From positions 1 to 64,000 of the forward strand of contig CAYSOX010000007.1 of NCBI GenBank assembly GCA_964432825.1: 64,000 nt of DNA, read 5' to 3'. This stretch comes from UMGS1908 sp964432825. Its GTDB lineage: Bacteria; Bacillota; Clostridia; Christensenellales; UBA1242. Each line of letters starts with the position of its first letter. The first letter of the stretch is position 1. Below the pieces are notes generated by a model, which had not been told where the DNA came from, searched no databases, and saw only the letters and a list, made by a program, of their open reading frames with translations. Both the position numbers and the translations under genes were made by a program. This document shows, piece after piece, positions 62,578 to 64,000 of this stretch.

Positions 62578-63513
62578 CTAAAACTCATCACCTACACCGA
62601 ATTTTCGGGCTTTTTTATAGATGGCACCTTGACTTTTTGTTATTTTTATATTTTTTACTCCAAAGTCTTTGGTACAGCAACACAAATCTACTTGACCTTT
62701 TTTATATTCCGGACGGCGAATTACAATATTTTGTGCTGAAATATTATCGAAATTCCCCTTTTTCATTATAATATATATAAAATTCTCGTCCTCATATGAT
62801 TTTTCCGCCGATTTTACAAACTGGTCAAATCTTGGTCGTTGAATGCGGGTTCTAAACTCGCAAAAATCATTTTTAAGTGGGCAAATTAAACTTTTACATG
62901 GAGAAATAATTTTTGCACCAAGCGACAATAAAATATCTTTATATTTCATTATCCTATTAAAACCAAACATTGAACCCGCCTCAATTATTAGCATATAATT
63001 GTTTGATAATTCGTACATTAATTTTAAAGTTTTTTCAATTTTTTCGTCGGGTAATTCATTTAAAACATAATTTGCCATTACCAAATTATAACTTATATTT
63101 TTCATCTGCAAATTGGTCAGGTCCTGTTTTATAATTTTACTGTTTAAATTTTCACAAAGATTTTGTGTTTTTTCTAAAATTTCAATCATAGCATTGCTAT
63201 TTTCAACCATCTGAACTTCGGCACTTTCCATGGCTTCGCTCAAAGAAATTAACCCCGCCCCCGTTCCAGCCCCAAGGTCTAGAACACTTTTAATTTCCTC
63301 AAGATGTAATTTTTTTAAACAAAAAGATATAGCACCAATCGTTGCAGGCATTCGACCAACAACATACGCTTTGGCTTCGTCTTTAGTTTTTAAGGACACT
63401 CCACCCTTTCCACTATTGTTTTTGTACCTATCGCTAAATGATTGAAATGCCTGCTTTTTATTTTGTAACTTGTCAAACTCTATTAATTCAATTAATTTAT
63501 CAATTTTTTCCAT
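62578..63513 (-). CDS. Rsm22-like SAM-dependent methyltransferase
   Basis: Ribosome-associated methyltransferase family. From ATG 63513 it has 311 residues: RMPATIGAI, then SAM motif VLDLGAGTGAGLIS, NYVLNELPD, and a Cys pattern SPCKSLICPLKNDFCEF like the metal/Fe-S ligands of Rsm22. An alternative ATG at 63600, overlapping yraN, would give 340 residues, but the extra part (MLFNESQRIITY...) has no family signal and no ribosome-binding site. GGG lies five bases before 63513. Substrate unknown. Confidence 0.82.
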   Translation of the reverse strand: MEKIDKLIELIEFDKLQNKKQAFQSFSDRYKNNSGKGGVSLKTKDEAKAYVVGRMPATIGAISFCLKKLHLEEIKSVLDLGAGTGAGLISLSEAMESAEVQMVENSNAMIEILEKTQNLCENLNSKIIKQDLTNLQMKNISYNLVMANYVLNELPDEKIEKTLKLMYELSNNYMLIIEAGSMFGFNRIMKYKDILLSLGAKIISPCKSLICPLKNDFCEFRTRIQRPRFDQFVKSAEKSYEDENFIYIIMKKGNFDNISAQNIVIRRPEYKKGQVDLCCCTKDFGVKNIKITKSQGAIYKKARKFGVGDEF

Positions 63514-63589
63514 ATAAACCCTATTTAAAATAACTGTAACAACTAATATTTTTTGGCTTTTAGTGTAAGTTATTATCCGTTGACTTTCA

Positions 63590-63997
63590 TTAAAAAGCAT
63601 TTTTAAAGTGATTTTTTACCGAAACATCCACAACTTCAATTATATCATAACGAATTTGATAATTTTGCAAGTGATTTTTTTCAATAAATTCAAATGCAGT
63701 TTTGTAATATCGTTTTTGTTTTTCTTTATCGACCGCTTCATAAGGGTTGCCATACAAAACATCTTTTCGAGTTTTTACCTCAACAAAAACCAAAATATCT
63801 TCTTTTTTCATTTCATCACTCATTCGCTTATAATCTTCATCACATTTTCTTGCACTTTTGGTTTCTATTGCTATGATATCAATTTCTCCCGAACGCGTAG
63901 TAAAATTTCGAGCAATAACTTTATATTTTCGTTTTTTTAAATATTTTACCGCCAAATCTTCACCGAAATTACCATATTCCTTTTTTGGAGAAATCAT
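63590..63997 (-). CDS. YraN/UPF0102 family nuclease-like protein
   Basis: Small protein with a restriction-endonuclease-like fold; cellular role unclear. The 135 residues hold FGEDLAVKYLKKRKY, the catalytic-like SGEIDIIA and VFVEVKTRKD (Asp, Glu-X-Lys pattern), and the YDIIEV end. The start is close to the window edge, so its promoter is outside. It lies upstream of the rplS-comM-dprA cluster. Confidence 0.9.
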   Translation of the reverse strand: MISPKKEYGNFGEDLAVKYLKKRKYKVIARNFTTRSGEIDIIAIETKSARKCDEDYKRMSDEMKKEDILVFVEVKTRKDVLYGNPYEAVDKEKQKRYYKTAFEFIEKNHLQNYQIRYDIIEVVDVSVKNHFKNAF

Positions 63998-64000
63998 CTA

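Overview
The window is low-GC DNA (about one third G+C by eye) from an endospore-forming, Clostridia-like Bacillota. The evidence is spoVAC-spoVAD-spoVAE, yunB, a SpoIIIE/FtsK translocase, a Firmicutes-type LexA, and gene orders shared with Bacillus subtilis: M16 peptidase pair - spoIIIE - rimO - pgsA - recA, rpsO-pnp, and rplS - comM - dprA - topA - trmFO - hslV - hslU. A narrower taxon cannot be fixed from the sequence. Most host genes lie on the minus strand.

Layout. 0-6.2 kb: the tail of a candidate structured RNA, lexA, an acidic Cys/His-rich protein, a Xer-type recombinase with a leaderless-looking start, and a 1094-residue protein with a sigma-70-like core. 7.0-13.3 kb: a 6.3-kb element bounded by 62-63 bp direct repeats that reads as an integrated filamentous phage (inovirus). 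It has a rolling-circle Rep, a Zot/pI-like ATPase, a coat-like protein followed by a terminator, several one- to three-helix membrane proteins, a pIII-like secreted and anchored protein, and one counter-oriented membrane protein. It has no integrase of its own; its ends contain a weakly dif-like core, so the host Xer may integrate it. 13.3-15.6 kb: AT-rich spacer and an orphan membrane protein. 15.6-33.8 kb: pnp, rpsO, relA, recJ, secF, secD, recA, pgsA, rimO, ftsK/spoIIIE and two M16 peptidases. 34.2-42.6 kb: thiI with a cysteine desulfurase, a WG-repeat-like protein, yunB, an aldehyde dehydrogenase and a compact SufBD/SufC pair. 42.7-49.7 kb: spoVA, a divergent Asn-rich putative lipoprotein, and a metallo-beta-lactamase/anchored beta-domain pair. 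50.3-54.8 kb: tRNA-Trp, a cysteine desulfurase with an IscU-like protein lacking all cluster ligands, a thioredoxin and HslU. 54.8-64 kb: hslV, trmFO, topA, dprA, comM, rplS, an Rsm22-like methyltransferase and yraN.

Points of interest. The inovirus is the clearest mobile system. Its plus strand is A/C-rich whichever way the genes run, as expected of a genome that spends time as single-stranded DNA. Two copies of one RNA motif, with the same core, the same 5' spacing and stems that change in compensating fashion, lie at 1-109 and 49864-49981; they may be an undescribed riboswitch or small RNA. Several intergenic spacers carry short tandem-repeat arrays (66, 36, about 58 and about 31 bp), a recurring trait of this genome.

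All family calls come from motifs read by eye. No database search or folding program was run.
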